From an uncultured Verrucomicrobiota bacterium (GTDB taxonomy: Bacteria > Verrucomicrobiota > Kiritimatiellia > RFP12 > UBA3636), in assembly GCA_946612175.1 (NCBI GenBank), contig CAMOEO010000029.1, forward strand, positions 1 to 15,057: DNA of 15,057 nt, read 5' to 3'. Both the position numbers and the translations under genes were made by a program. This document shows, one piece after another, positions 1 through 8,813 of this stretch. The notes below the pieces were generated by a model. It worked only from the letters and a program-made list of their open reading frames with translations, was not told the DNA's origin and ran no database searches. Position 1 is the stretch's first letter; the number at the start of each line of letters is the position of its first letter.

Positions 1-68
1 CCTTCGTCGCCCGCACGGACTACGACCCCGCCTCCGCGACGCTCTGCTACGAACTTGCGCGCGACTGA
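1..68 (+). CDS. 3' end of an unidentified protein (partial)
   Basis: Reading frame 3 stays open from the left edge to a TGA at 66-68 and gives 21 residues ending in TLCYELARD. The composition (acidic and aromatic residues, GC-rich third positions) matches real coding sequence in this window, and no overlapping minus-strand gene covers it. The fragment is too short to assign a family. A polar or charged tail of this kind would fit the end of a beta-sandwich domain, but that is a guess. It runs toward the minus-strand operon, so the two transcription units converge across 69-408. Confidence 0.5.
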   Translation, partial: FVARTDYDPASATLCYELARD

Positions 69-140
69 GGGGCCCGCGCCGGCGGACGGGCGATCCGGAA
101 ATCCAGACGAAACCTCCTCAAAAACGGGGAGTCGGATGTC

Positions 141-200
141 GCCAAAACCGGAAGTAAAACGCCGCCAAATTCGGAAGTGAAACGCCGCCAAAACCGGAAG
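141..200. repeat. Three 23-bp tandem repeats, possible IS21-like element end
   Basis: The unit GCCAAAACCGGAAGTAAAAC plus GCC starts at 141, 164 and 187 with an exact 23-bp period. Copy 2 has AATTCGG for AACCGG and GTGAAAC for GTAAAAC, and copy 3 is cut off after GGAAG. The array is preceded by TGTC at 137. Short multiple direct repeats with a GGAAGT core next to a TG terminus recall the transposase-binding repeats at the ends of IS21-family elements, from family knowledge. No transposase, second end or target-site duplication is visible, so this could be a solo end, a MITE remnant or a different repeat family. Confidence 0.6.
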
Positions 201-202
201 CA

Positions 203-349
203 GCCGCGAACCTCCGGAAACTGGCCGGCATCGTCGATCCGGTCAAGACCGGAGCTCCTTCCTTCATGATGGTGCTGACCGCGACGCCTTTCGCCTACCG
301 ACGGCCGGACGGCATCGTCGTCTGCCCGCTCGGCTGCCTGCGCCCCTGA
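203..349 (+). pseudogene. C-terminal remnant of an AAA+ ATPase (AAA_14/DUF4143-like)
   Basis: Frame 2 is open from 158 to a TGA at 347-349. From about 203 it encodes a protein-like tail of 48 residues containing VDPVKTGAPSFMMVLTATPF, then AYRRPDGIVVCPLGCLRP. A strand-rich ending of the form AYRRxDGxxVxPxGCLxP is what I recall for the C-termini of bacterial AAA+ ATPases of the DUF4143 type; I could not check this. The frame has no usable start: it opens out of the 23-bp repeats after an in-frame TAA at 155-157. It therefore looks like a 5'-deleted gene, cut by whatever brought in the repeats. Confidence 0.42.
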
Positions 350-408
350 GAACACGCTAAGCAACGGCCGACTCCATGAAGAACGCGGGAAACGGCAGAG
401 CCCTCCCT

Positions 409-3400
409 CTACGGAGGAGGAGGCGCGAGGATCCCTACGGAGGACGCGAAAGCCTCGGCGTCGAAAGGCAGCGACGAGTCCGCGCCGCCGGGCCGGTGGA
501 CAACGACCCGGTGCCTGCCCGTGCCATGGCAGCGGACACTGCCGTCCACCGCGACCTCAAGGTGGAGGTCGCTCGAGTCCGGTTCCAGCACCATGCCCGG
601 AAGGATCGTCAGGATCTTCGCCTCGCGCTCGACCACGACGGTCTCGAACACGACGCCCCCGGCGTCGATGCGAACGGTCTTGCGGTTTCCGGCGCTCGTC
701 CAATCGGTGTTGAGAAGCATCAGCCGGCGGACGCCGCCGTCCTCGATCCACTCGTTCCAGAACACCTCGCGCGACGGATCCTCCACGCGCGAATCCGGCA
801 GGTGCCGCGACGCGAGCCGCGCGACGAGCGCGGCCATGGCCTCGCGCAGCGCCTCGTGCCCCGGGTAGGCGTAGGCGGTCACCGTGTAGACGGTACCCTT
901 GCCCTTGCGGAATCGGCAGACGAGCGTTTCGCCCGTCGCGGCGTCCCGGACCACCGGTTCGGCGCCGGCGAGTTCCAGCGCCGCCAGACGGCAGGGTCCG
1001 TCTTCATCGGGCGATTTCGAGGGAATGCCGGAAAGTTCGGGAGCAACGAAGCCCTCGAGTTCTGCGGCATTCCACCGACCGGAGTAACGCTGACCGGGCC
1101 CCTTCACCCGGATGCCGCAGAGGTCCGAGAGGTCTCCCCCGTTCCACAGGTCGAGGTTCTCCATGTCCGCCAGGAAGTCGCGCCGAACGTGACGGCTGAA
1201 CTGCGGAAGTCCGACGAGGAGCGTCCCCCCGTTTTCGACGAACGCCGAGAGCTTGTCGTAGTCCTCCCGGATCATGGTGTTCCAGCCGAGGTGCAGCAGG
1301 AGCGAATAGCGCCGGAGGTAGTCCGTGGACGCCTCGACCGGCACTTCGTCGAAGTCGCCGTAGGGGGTACCGGAGAAGAAGAAGCGGCGCTTGGCGAAGT
1401 CCTGGCGCAGAGGCTGGGTGCTCGCGCCGGGCATAAGGACGTCCAGAAGCTGGCGGCACTTTTCGGGCTGCCGGTGGCCCCAGAGCGGGTCGTTCCTGCC
1501 GAACGCCCCCCAAACGGCGTAGTCGGGGCCCTGTTCGGCGCCGCAGATGAAGCCGTTGAACGGCGCGGCGTAGCGCCCCTCGACGAAGGCGATCCGGCGC
1601 GTGGGCTCGCCTTTGCGCGGATGCGTCTTGGCGAAGCGCAGGAAGGCGCGCGTCATGTCGCGCTTCCCCTTGGTCAGCCGGTCGTCCCACGCCTGGCGTT
1701 CCTCCTTGAAGAGCAGGAAGAGACTGTCCTCCTCGTAGATCATCGACGCGCCCATCATCCACGGCTGCAGGAGCGCGAGGTAATAGAGGCCGAGGTGGTT
1801 CTCGAAATAGGGCTGGAAGGCGTGCTGGATGGCGATGTGGACGCCCCATGCTCCGCTCCCCAGCGTCTCGGCGGCCGGGCGCGCCTGGGCGCACAGGTGC
1901 TGGGTGTGTGCCACCAGGATTTCCGTGCGGATGAAATCCGCTCCCGCAAGGTAGGCGTAGCGCTGGCCGCCGGAGGCGTCTCCGACCGCCACGCGCGGGC
2001 AGGTCGCCCGGACGCGTTCGATGCCCTTTCCGAGGTGCCGGAGAAAACGCTCGCAGGCCGCCTTCATGTCCTCCGCGCATTTGTCCGGCGCTGGGTCGGC
2101 GGCATAGACCGGACCGGACCATTCGTGGGGGCCGGCGCCGTGCATCCACTCCCCGGCGCCGCGCAGAAGGGCGCCGCTCCGGTAGCCATTTGCGGCCTCG
2201 ACATGGATCCGATGTTCACGGCAGAACCGCCCCCAGCGCTCCAGCAGTTCGTCAGGGACGTCCATTTCGCGGTGCGCGTCCCGCGGCGCGCGGCGGAAGT
2301 TGCGGAAGACGACGAGGTTGCCGAGTCGCGTCCGTGCGACGTAGTCGAGCAGCCAGTCCATGGCTCCGCTGTCGTCATGCGGCACGGTGGTCATGTCGAA
2401 GCCGACCATGACCTCCGGCGTCTCGTCGCCGAGCGCGTAAACCGCCGGAACGACGCCGGTCGTTGAGTCGGTCGAGACAGAGACGTCGATTCCGGGCGCG
2501 TCGAGGGAAAAACCAAATTCGTTCCAGCCGGGGCGCAAGTCGAGTTTGCGGATCTTTCCCTCCCAGCGGACGGTCGTTTTTCCGGCACGGGCGGCGAACA
2601 CTTTTCCGACGAGCGGTTCGCCGACGAGCGCCCAGGGCGGCAGCGACAGTTCCAGATGACGCCGTCCGGACTGCCGTAGGGTCAGTCGCGCGACCAGCAG
2701 GAAGAACCGGGCGTGGCCGTTCTTCACGGCGAACCGGCACCGCCCCGAGACGGCCGGGAACCGCAGCCAGACGTCCTCGAGCATCTGCATGACGCCGTCG
2801 TGCTCGCGGAAATGGCGGACCGTCTTCGCGACGGTCCGCCCGTCGCAGAAGACGACGATCGGGAAGTCGTCATGGACCTGGCGCTCCGCGCCCGGGGTGT
2901 ATGCGGGTGCGGCCATGGCGACGACGTGGAGGACCGTCTCGCACACGTCCCCGCGCGGTTCGGGAAGGTCCGCCTCGAACTCCGCCGCTTCGCCCGGAGC
3001 GATCCAGGCGGCCCGCGTCCGCGCCCATTCGCGGACGGGCGCGGATGCCGTCAGGGCATCGGCCTCGACGACGATCTCCCCCGGCCTCGCGGGCGGCCGG
3101 AACCAGTAGTGTCCGGTGCGCGTCACGACGACGTGGCAGCCGAGATACTTCGGGCCGACGGGAAACTCGATACGCCCCTTGGCGAGGATGTCCCGCGCCG
3201 CGAACGCGAACGAGCCGGAGCGCGTGACGAGCGTGAACACGGCCTCCTCCGAGACCTCCGCCTCGACCCGGATGCCGGCGAGCCCGCGCCGTGTGCGGCT
3301 TTCCCAGCGCGGCGCCGGGAGCGCCGTCTCCCTCGCGCTGTGTCCCGGACCGTACCACAGCACCGGGTAGTCCAGCAGGAAGGTCCTCTCGATGTCTCCG

Positions 3401-3501
3401 CCCGCGCACTCCAGATGGCCGTCCCAGAGGAATTCGGGATGGTAGTGACGGCGAGAGTAGAGATACTGGTAGCCCCAGTCGATGCGGAAATCAAGCTTCA
3501 T
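409..3501 (-). CDS. Large cytoplasmic glycoside hydrolase-like protein, unrecognised family
   Basis: 1030 aa with no signal peptide, so probably cytoplasmic. The start at MKLDFRIDWG is chosen because it overlaps the symporter stop as ATGA and has a GGGAAA ribosome-site-like stretch; the open frame extends further upstream, but that part is only the symporter gene in another frame. Visible layout: a beta-rich N-terminal half (about 1-350), a probable TIM-barrel region (about 365-640, with GNLVVFRNFR, HIHVEAANGY, and LGLYYLALLQPWMMGASMIYEEDS near 570-593), a Rossmann or GATase-like segment (about 635-800, with YSLLLHLGW, ENGGTLLVGLPQF), and a beta-rich C-terminus including LLNTDW at 929-934. 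The order barrel, GATase-like domain, beta domain is that of GH42-type beta-galactosidases, but I cannot place it in a named GH family. The glutamates at 435 and 590-591 are only candidate catalytic residues. It is last in the operon, after the transporter, which suggests intracellular breakdown of the imported oligosaccharide. Confidence 0.72.
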   Translation of the reverse strand: MKLDFRIDWGYQYLYSRRHYHPEFLWDGHLECAGGDIERTFLLDYPVLWYGPGHSARETALPAPRWESRTRRGLAGIRVEAEVSEEAVFTLVTRSGSFAFAARDILAKGRIEFPVGPKYLGCHVVVTRTGHYWFRPPARPGEIVVEADALTASAPVREWARTRAAWIAPGEAAEFEADLPEPRGDVCETVLHVVAMAAPAYTPGAERQVHDDFPIVVFCDGRTVAKTVRHFREHDGVMQMLEDVWLRFPAVSGRCRFAVKNGHARFFLLVARLTLRQSGRRHLELSLPPWALVGEPLVGKVFAARAGKTTVRWEGKIRKLDLRPGWNEFGFSLDAPGIDVSVSTDSTTGVVPAVYALGDETPEVMVGFDMTTVPHDDSGAMDWLLDYVARTRLGNLVVFRNFRRAPRDAHREMDVPDELLERWGRFCREHRIHVEAANGYRSGALLRGAGEWMHGAGPHEWSGPVYAADPAPDKCAEDMKAACERFLRHLGKGIERVRATCPRVAVGDASGGQRYAYLAGADFIRTEILVAHTQHLCAQARPAAETLGSGAWGVHIAIQHAFQPYFENHLGLYYLALLQPWMMGASMIYEEDSLFLLFKEERQAWDDRLTKGKRDMTRAFLRFAKTHPRKGEPTRRIAFVEGRYAAPFNGFICGAEQGPDYAVWGAFGRNDPLWGHRQPEKCRQLLDVLMPGASTQPLRQDFAKRRFFFSGTPYGDFDEVPVEASTDYLRRYSLLLHLGWNTMIREDYDKLSAFVENGGTLLVGLPQFSRHVRRDFLADMENLDLWNGGDLSDLCGIRVKGPGQRYSGRWNAAELEGFVAPELSGIPSKSPDEDGPCRLAALELAGAEPVVRDAATGETLVCRFRKGKGTVYTVTAYAYPGHEALREAMAALVARLASRHLPDSRVEDPSREVFWNEWIEDGGVRRLMLLNTDWTSAGNRKTVRIDAGGVVFETVVVEREAKILTILPGMVLEPDSSDLHLEVAVDGSVRCHGTGRHRVVVHRPGGADSSLPFDAEAFASSVGILAPPPP

Positions 3502-5939
3502 TTTGCCGTTTCCCGTTCGCCGTCGACGCGGGCGGTTTCGGCAGCGTCGGAGAGGGACACGGGCCCCTCCACGCGACCGTCGTCGAGCGCGTCGGGGCCG
3601 CCACCGGCGAGCTCCCGCGCTTCGAGATCGCGGAAGAGACGGAGGAGATCGCGCGTCCCGCAGATGCCGAACCAGAATGTCGAGACGACGCCGATCAGGC
3701 ACGCGACGCAGAAGTTGACGAGGAAGAAATACACGCCCCACCAGGAGTCGGGCTGCTCCGGCAGGATTCCCCTCGCACCCAGCACGTGCCACAGCACGTT
3801 GGCGACGAAGCAGAGGCAGAAGCACCAGCCGAAGGAGTAGGCGAACACCGACCACGCGAGCGCCCGGTCTCCCCGCGTGTAGTTGGCGTCGATCCCCACA
3901 AGACGGGCAAGCAGCCCCTCCCGCCTACCGCCGTCCGCTCTCGCCGTCCCCCTTCCGATGCCTTCCACGGCGTATCTGCCCCGATGCAGCATCCGCTCCA
4001 TGTCGAAGGGCCGGCGGCAGGTCGCAAGCGAAACGACAACGTAGAGCAGCAGCGTAAAAAGCTGGTTGAGGACGCCGACCTCGACGGAGTTGATCGGGAA
4101 CTTGTCGGCCGTCAGTTCCCAGTGCACCCAGGGCTCCAGCGGCGCGGACAGCGCGCGCAGAAGCGAATCGACCGCCGGCCCCCAGCCGTGCGAGACGATC
4201 CATGGGTAGAGCGACGGCACCCAGAGTTTCTGCGCAACGATCGCGGAGACGGCGGAGGCGGCACCAAGGATCATTGAGACGAACGCGGCGGCCGTCGTGC
4301 CTCGCTTCCAATAGAGCCCGAGCGTGATCACCGGACCGGACGCCATCCAGAGCGCCCCCGTGATGGAGAAGAACATGAAGACGAAATCAACCTGCCCGAA
4401 GAAATAGCTGAAGAGGAAGGCGGAGAGCGCCACGCAGCAAATCGCCAGACGAAGCCGGTTGATCTGCTGCCGGGGCGTCCACGGGCGTCTCTTCAGCGGC
4501 AGAATGCAGTCCTGGACGATGACGCTCGCCCAGCCGTGCAGGTAGGTGGTGTCTGTGGTGAGCATCAGAAAGAGCGCGAGGGCGCAGAAGAGGCCCACAA
4601 GCCCGACGGGAAGGATGGCGCGGAGCGTGGAGGGCACGCGCTGTTGCCTGTAGATGGTGGCGAAGGTCTGGTTGCGGGCGCGCCCGGCCTTCCAGCCGGC
4701 CTTCTCCGCGGCAGGCATGTCCCTGATTTCCGCCTCGCTCCTCTCTCCCCCGAGCGCCCCGGATGCGGCCCGCAGGAACGGGTCGGCCGTCTCGGCCTTG
4801 AAGCGGGCCTCCTGCGCCTCGCGGGTTCCCAGCGCGAGGTATTCCTCGCGCGTCGTGAAGGCCGTGCGCGGCTCGGCGGCCGCGAACGCCCCCGCGACGG
4901 CGTCCGCCTCGCCGTCTGGAATCGTGCCGAGCGGCGCGGCGAGCGCCACGTCCGCATAAGCCCTGGCGGCGAGGTTCCTGCGGACCTCGTGGGACGCTTC
5001 CGAGAACTTCGGATGGTTGTGGAATGCGTAGGCGGAGACGGCGATGAGGACGAACATCATCCCGCTGAAGCCGACGCGCCAATTTCCTAGGACGGAGCCC
5101 ATCTTCGCCTCGTGCGCGTCGCGGGCGGCGCTGTCATAGCTCCGGCTGCCCCAGGAGAGGCGCCGGAGGAACATCCCCAGAACGCCGGAGAGGACGTAGA
5201 AGAGGTTGAAGTCGCGCAGCCCCGCCGTGTCGAAGGGGTTGAGGAAACTCGCCCCCTCGGGACGGGCGGAAAGGGCCGGCAGCAGTTCGGTCGACCACGA
5301 GAACCTCCACAGCAGCCAGACCACGATCGCCAGATAGATCGGATAGCTGAGGATCCCCTGGATGCAATCCGTCGCCATGATCGTGATCTGCCCGCCGGCG
5401 CAGGCGATGAAGCATGCCAGCGAAAGCCCTGCGAGCATCAGTGCCGCGAAGGTGGGAATCCGGAGCCCGAAGAGAGGGAACGACACGGGCAGCCGCATGA
5501 AGTACATCAGGAAGCGCGCGCTCACCGCGGGGAAGATCGCGTAGTTGAGAACGCCGTATGTCGCCTGGACGAGCGAGGCCGTGGTGCGGAAGGAACGGCT
5601 GTAGCGCATCTCAAAGAACTGGCCGAGCGTCATGGCGCGCGTCTCGCGGAAACGGTAGTTGCAGAAGCCGACGAGCCCCAGAACCATGCCGAGCGGGGCG
5701 AGGACGGACCCCCAGAAGCCGTAGGCGAAGCCGCTGTTGTAGTAGGCCTCGAAAGTTCCCACAAGGGTGATGAGCCCCACCCCGGCCTCTCCGTCCGCGA
5801 CGCAGAGCAGGTAGCGCCGCGCGATGCGTCCTGCGGAGAGGAAATCGGCGACGCCGTGGACGTAGCGCTGCGCCCTGGCAGCGGCGGCAACCACGACGGC
5901 CACGGGTATGGCGAAGAGCATCCAGTCGATCCAGTGCAT
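3498..5939 (-). CDS. Sodium:solute symporter (SSS family)
   Basis: 813 aa and strongly hydrophobic. The start at MHWIDWMLFA is preceded by AAGGA seven bases upstream and lies 10 bp after the preceding stop; an upstream in-frame ATG would overlap that gene. Membrane segments begin at 5-22 and recur throughout, with a cluster at 510-570 and a C-terminal group at 620-760. SSS-like signatures include GEAGVGLITLVGTFEAYYNSG (about 50-70), MTLGQFFEMRYS (103-114), ITIMATDCIQGILSYPIYL (185-203) and TTDTTYLHGWASVIVQDCILP (461-481). Known SSS transporters couple sodium entry to uptake of sugars, sialic acids or other solutes. A hydrophilic insert of about 130 residues (305-435), rich in Ala, Glu and Arg, separates two membrane segments, and a charged tail follows 765; both make it longer than the usual 500-600 aa. 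Context points to a sugar or small oligosaccharide substrate, identity unknown. Confidence 0.93.
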   Translation of the reverse strand: MHWIDWMLFAIPVAVVVAAAARAQRYVHGVADFLSAGRIARRYLLCVADGEAGVGLITLVGTFEAYYNSGFAYGFWGSVLAPLGMVLGLVGFCNYRFRETRAMTLGQFFEMRYSRSFRTTASLVQATYGVLNYAIFPAVSARFLMYFMRLPVSFPLFGLRIPTFAALMLAGLSLACFIACAGGQITIMATDCIQGILSYPIYLAIVVWLLWRFSWSTELLPALSARPEGASFLNPFDTAGLRDFNLFYVLSGVLGMFLRRLSWGSRSYDSAARDAHEAKMGSVLGNWRVGFSGMMFVLIAVSAYAFHNHPKFSEASHEVRRNLAARAYADVALAAPLGTIPDGEADAVAGAFAAAEPRTAFTTREEYLALGTREAQEARFKAETADPFLRAASGALGGERSEAEIRDMPAAEKAGWKAGRARNQTFATIYRQQRVPSTLRAILPVGLVGLFCALALFLMLTTDTTYLHGWASVIVQDCILPLKRRPWTPRQQINRLRLAICCVALSAFLFSYFFGQVDFVFMFFSITGALWMASGPVITLGLYWKRGTTAAAFVSMILGAASAVSAIVAQKLWVPSLYPWIVSHGWGPAVDSLLRALSAPLEPWVHWELTADKFPINSVEVGVLNQLFTLLLYVVVSLATCRRPFDMERMLHRGRYAVEGIGRGTARADGGRREGLLARLVGIDANYTRGDRALAWSVFAYSFGWCFCLCFVANVLWHVLGARGILPEQPDSWWGVYFFLVNFCVACLIGVVSTFWFGICGTRDLLRLFRDLEARELAGGGPDALDDGRVEGPVSLSDAAETARVDGERETAK

Positions 5940-5949
5940 GTTGGTTCCT

Positions 5950-8811
5950 TCAGTCGAACGAAATCGAGTGGCACAGCGTCGTTTCGGCACCGGGGGCGAG
6001 GCGCGTCATGTTCGGGCGGACGGCGAGATCGTCGGGCACGCCGACAGTGGAGGGCAGCCCGCTCCAAGGTTCCACGCAGAGGAACCGGGCGTTTTCGCCG
6101 GGCTCGTGCCAGAATCCGACATTCGTCATGTCGGGAAAGGTCATGGTGACGGACCGTGGCGAAGTCGGGGAACGCAACGAGACCCGGTTTCCGGCGTCGG
6201 CGAGGAAGAGACCCGTGGTGTTGAACCGTTCATGGCGAAGCGGCAGGCGACGGCCGGATTCGAGCGGGACATCGTGCTTGCGCCCGTTGAGCAGACCCCC
6301 TTCCCCGAATTCGAAGGCTTGCGGATGGCTTCCCGGCTCGAATTCGAGGAACCAGTCCTCAAATTGTCCATTTCCTCCCAGCGGCACGTTGAACCCCGGA
6401 TGGGCTCCGTAGGCGAACGGCATGTCCGTGAGGCCGTTGTTGCGCACCGTGGCCTCGACATAGAGCGTCCTGCCCTCCAGCCGGAACGCAATGGAGAGGG
6501 AGAATTCGAACGGATACATCGCACGAGTGGCGTCATCGCTCTTCAGCATGAACCTGGCGGCGGCGCCGTCGGCCGAGCGTTCGGCTCGGAAGATCTTCTT
6601 TCGGGCGAAACCATGGTTCGGCATGGCGTATTCTCTTCCCTGGAAGGTGTAGCGCCCCTGGAAGAGACTTCCGCAAATCGGAAAGAGGACCGGTGCGATG
6701 CCTGACGGACGTCCGGCCTCCTTCTGCCACAGGTATTCGAAGCCGCCCGCGCGCAGGGAGCGAAGCTCGGCGCCCATCGTCGAGATCGTGGCGGAGACGT
6801 CGCCGTCGGAAATCTCCACGTCCGTTATGTCTGCGCCGCCCCCCGGGGCCGGCCCCAGCCGCGCGAATGTCACCCCGCACGGCGGCAGATCGACCTCGAA
6901 CGCGCCGTCGGGCGCACGCCCGGGCGTTTCGCCGATCAGCGCTTCGACCGCCCCGGCGGGTGCCTCGACCGAAACTCGCCCCGCTGTTCGTTCGTGGCGC
7001 TTGTTGACGATGGCAACATACACGTCGCCATTGCGTTTCCAGGTGCGGACGCCGATCCACGGCGAATCGGTCTCGACGGGGACGCTCTCCGTCGCAAGCA
7101 GGACGTCTTCGAAGCGCTTGATCTCCTCCGCCACCTTGCAAACGTCGGCGAACGCCACGTCGAAGGATGCCCCGACGCGCCTGCATTCGTCCTTCAGGTC
7201 GAAAAGCGAGTAGAAGAAGAGTCCGTTCGCGCCGGCCGCAAGGGCCTGCCATGCGAAGGAGCGCATTTCGTCGACGCCGGGGCGGCGGGTTCCGTCATCG
7301 CGGGGTTCCCAGCCCATGCGCCCGGAGTTGGCGCCGCAACAGCATTCGACGGCCTGCCAGACCGGACGCCTGCCAAAGGTGTCTCGGCGCTGCCGCGAAG
7401 TCATGCGCGACGGCCCGCTCCACCGGATGGCTTCCGTCACGCCGTTCGGGTACGGGTCGGTTCCGGTGATGTCGAACGACGGCAGGAAATCGCGCGTCTG
7501 GGTGAACTGGTAGAGCATCGACCAGGCCGGGTGGTTCGGGTCGAGCGCCTGTATCTGTTGGTAGCGCGCTGTCATCTCGTCGTTGTGCTGCAGACCGATC
7601 TCGTCGTTGTGATACCAGGCAAGAAGCGCCGGATGGTCCCTGAGTTCCAGAATGAACTTCTCCGCTTGTGCATCCGCCTCGGCGCGCGTCTTGTTGCCCT
7701 CCTTCGCCCATCTCGTGAAGGAATACCAGTCCTTGAGGTTGCAGTTCGCGCGGAGGCCGCGCTCGGCGCAGAGGTCGAGTTGCTCCCGTGTGAGGAGAGG
7801 GTCGTAGGGCATGAGACAGTTGAACGGCCCTTTCGCGTAGAGGTCGAGGTCCTCCCTGCTGATTCCGCCCCAGTACATCCCCAGCGGGAAGAAGGGCTTG
7901 CCGTCGATGATCGTCCGCCCGTTCCGGTCGATCCACACGCCCTTCGTTGGCTCGGCGTCGAGCTTCGTGAATACGAGGCTCTTGCTTTCGTCCATTTGCG
8001 GTTCTCCGCCGATGTCTCGCGACAGCAGGCGTACAACAGCAAGGCCGCTCTCCAGCGCGGCGGCATCGACCGTCACGCTCGTCCAGTCGTTCTCCAGGAT
8101 GTCGGCGGGCACCGTGCGGCGACCGTCCGCGAACGGCAGCGAGAATTCGGCGCGGACGTCCTCCGGGCGGAGGTCGGCCGCGTCGAGATTGAGGTCGGCG
8201 AAGAACGTCACCGGCCCGCTGGCGGCGCGGTTGCGGTAGGCGTCGGAATACAGACCCTCCACGGCATGCGTCGGAATCTCCACCACTTCCACGTCGTCGA
8301 AGAACACGCGGCCTATGGCGCCCTTTTCGACGTAGGCGGCGACGCGCAGGAACACCGCCTCCTTCGGGAGTCGCGACGCGACGACCTCGACCTTGCGCCA
8401 GTACTCCGAGGGGCCGCGCATTCCCTCGACGAGGTAGGAGCCATCAATGTAGCCGCCCTTGGCGTCGTACCATTCGAGGCAGATTTTCGCTTGGGCGCCG
8501 CGGAGATTCTCCGCCTTGCACCATGCCGACGCCTTGTAGCTTCGTCCCGGCTTCACGGAGAAGCCCTGGTTCGGCACGAAGTAGGGCGGCGGCGTCTCGG
8601 CCTCGTACACAAGCGCCGCGCCGCCGTTGCGACCGGCGCCTTCGCGCACCGCGTAGGGTGACGCAATCTGCCATCCGACGGCCGATTCCCCCATCCCGCG
8701 CTCCTCGAAGCCGGGGTTCCGGAGGAGAACGGCGCGTTCTTGCCGTTGTTCGCTTGCCGTCGCGACAGCCGTCGCAAGCAGGAACAGGAGGCATGGTAGC
8801 GCCGTGCTCAT
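5950..8811 (-). CDS. Secreted CBM + glycosidase-like + aldose 1-epimerase fusion
   Basis: 953 aa. The start at MSTALPCLLFLLATAVATAS gives a Sec signal peptide and lies 2 bp after the upstream stop, with no strong ribosome site, so translational coupling is likely. Domains: CBM4/9-like beta-sandwich (28-180, RNPGFEERG to FFDDVEVVEI); Ig-like linker (195-280); TIM-barrel glycosidase-like domain (about 290-565), opening with GKPFFPLGMYWGG and carrying WYHNDE with E404 as candidate acid/base; a beta domain (585-655); then a galactose-mutarotase-type domain (660-953). The last has PNHGFARKK (H733), GAHPGF (H804) and CVEPWSG (E914), matching the two His and one Glu expected in LacX-like aldose 1-epimerases. 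It would bind and perhaps cleave a glycan outside the cytoplasm and interconvert anomers of the product. A second clear barrel glutamate is uncertain: E489 is followed by three cysteines. The glycosidase activity is therefore less sure than the epimerase fold. Confidence 0.85.
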   Translation of the reverse strand: MSTALPCLLFLLATAVATASEQRQERAVLLRNPGFEERGMGESAVGWQIASPYAVREGAGRNGGAALVYEAETPPPYFVPNQGFSVKPGRSYKASAWCKAENLRGAQAKICLEWYDAKGGYIDGSYLVEGMRGPSEYWRKVEVVASRLPKEAVFLRVAAYVEKGAIGRVFFDDVEVVEIPTHAVEGLYSDAYRNRAASGPVTFFADLNLDAADLRPEDVRAEFSLPFADGRRTVPADILENDWTSVTVDAAALESGLAVVRLLSRDIGGEPQMDESKSLVFTKLDAEPTKGVWIDRNGRTIIDGKPFFPLGMYWGGISREDLDLYAKGPFNCLMPYDPLLTREQLDLCAERGLRANCNLKDWYSFTRWAKEGNKTRAEADAQAEKFILELRDHPALLAWYHNDEIGLQHNDEMTARYQQIQALDPNHPAWSMLYQFTQTRDFLPSFDITGTDPYPNGVTEAIRWSGPSRMTSRQRRDTFGRRPVWQAVECCCGANSGRMGWEPRDDGTRRPGVDEMRSFAWQALAAGANGLFFYSLFDLKDECRRVGASFDVAFADVCKVAEEIKRFEDVLLATESVPVETDSPWIGVRTWKRNGDVYVAIVNKRHERTAGRVSVEAPAGAVEALIGETPGRAPDGAFEVDLPPCGVTFARLGPAPGGGADITDVEISDGDVSATISTMGAELRSLRAGGFEYLWQKEAGRPSGIAPVLFPICGSLFQGRYTFQGREYAMPNHGFARKKIFRAERSADGAAARFMLKSDDATRAMYPFEFSLSIAFRLEGRTLYVEATVRNNGLTDMPFAYGAHPGFNVPLGGNGQFEDWFLEFEPGSHPQAFEFGEGGLLNGRKHDVPLESGRRLPLRHERFNTTGLFLADAGNRVSLRSPTSPRSVTMTFPDMTNVGFWHEPGENARFLCVEPWSGLPSTVGVPDDLAVRPNMTRLAPGAETTLCHSISFD

Positions 8812-8813
8812 CC

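Noticed and set aside
72..91. Intrinsic terminator for the leftmost plus-strand gene
   Set aside because: A GCCCG/CGGGC stem is possible, but it is short and no T-run follows.
141..200. CRISPR array
   Set aside because: The repeats are contiguous with no spacers, only three copies, and have internal variation.
350..408. Terminator at the end of the operon
   Set aside because: No stable stem with a following T-run could be found on the minus strand; termination may be Rho-dependent or farther downstream.
376..2466. Long plus-strand open frames of about 700-800 codons (also 8523-10904 and 11061-13367)
   Set aside because: They lie antisense to well-supported genes, have Arg/Pro/Ala/Val-rich composition without domains, and are explained by GC-rich third positions that remove stop codons.
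3502..3855. N-terminal extension of the 1030-aa protein to 1148 aa
   Set aside because: The extension is Arg-rich shadow of the symporter C-terminus. The internal Met gives an ATGA overlap and a normal protein start.
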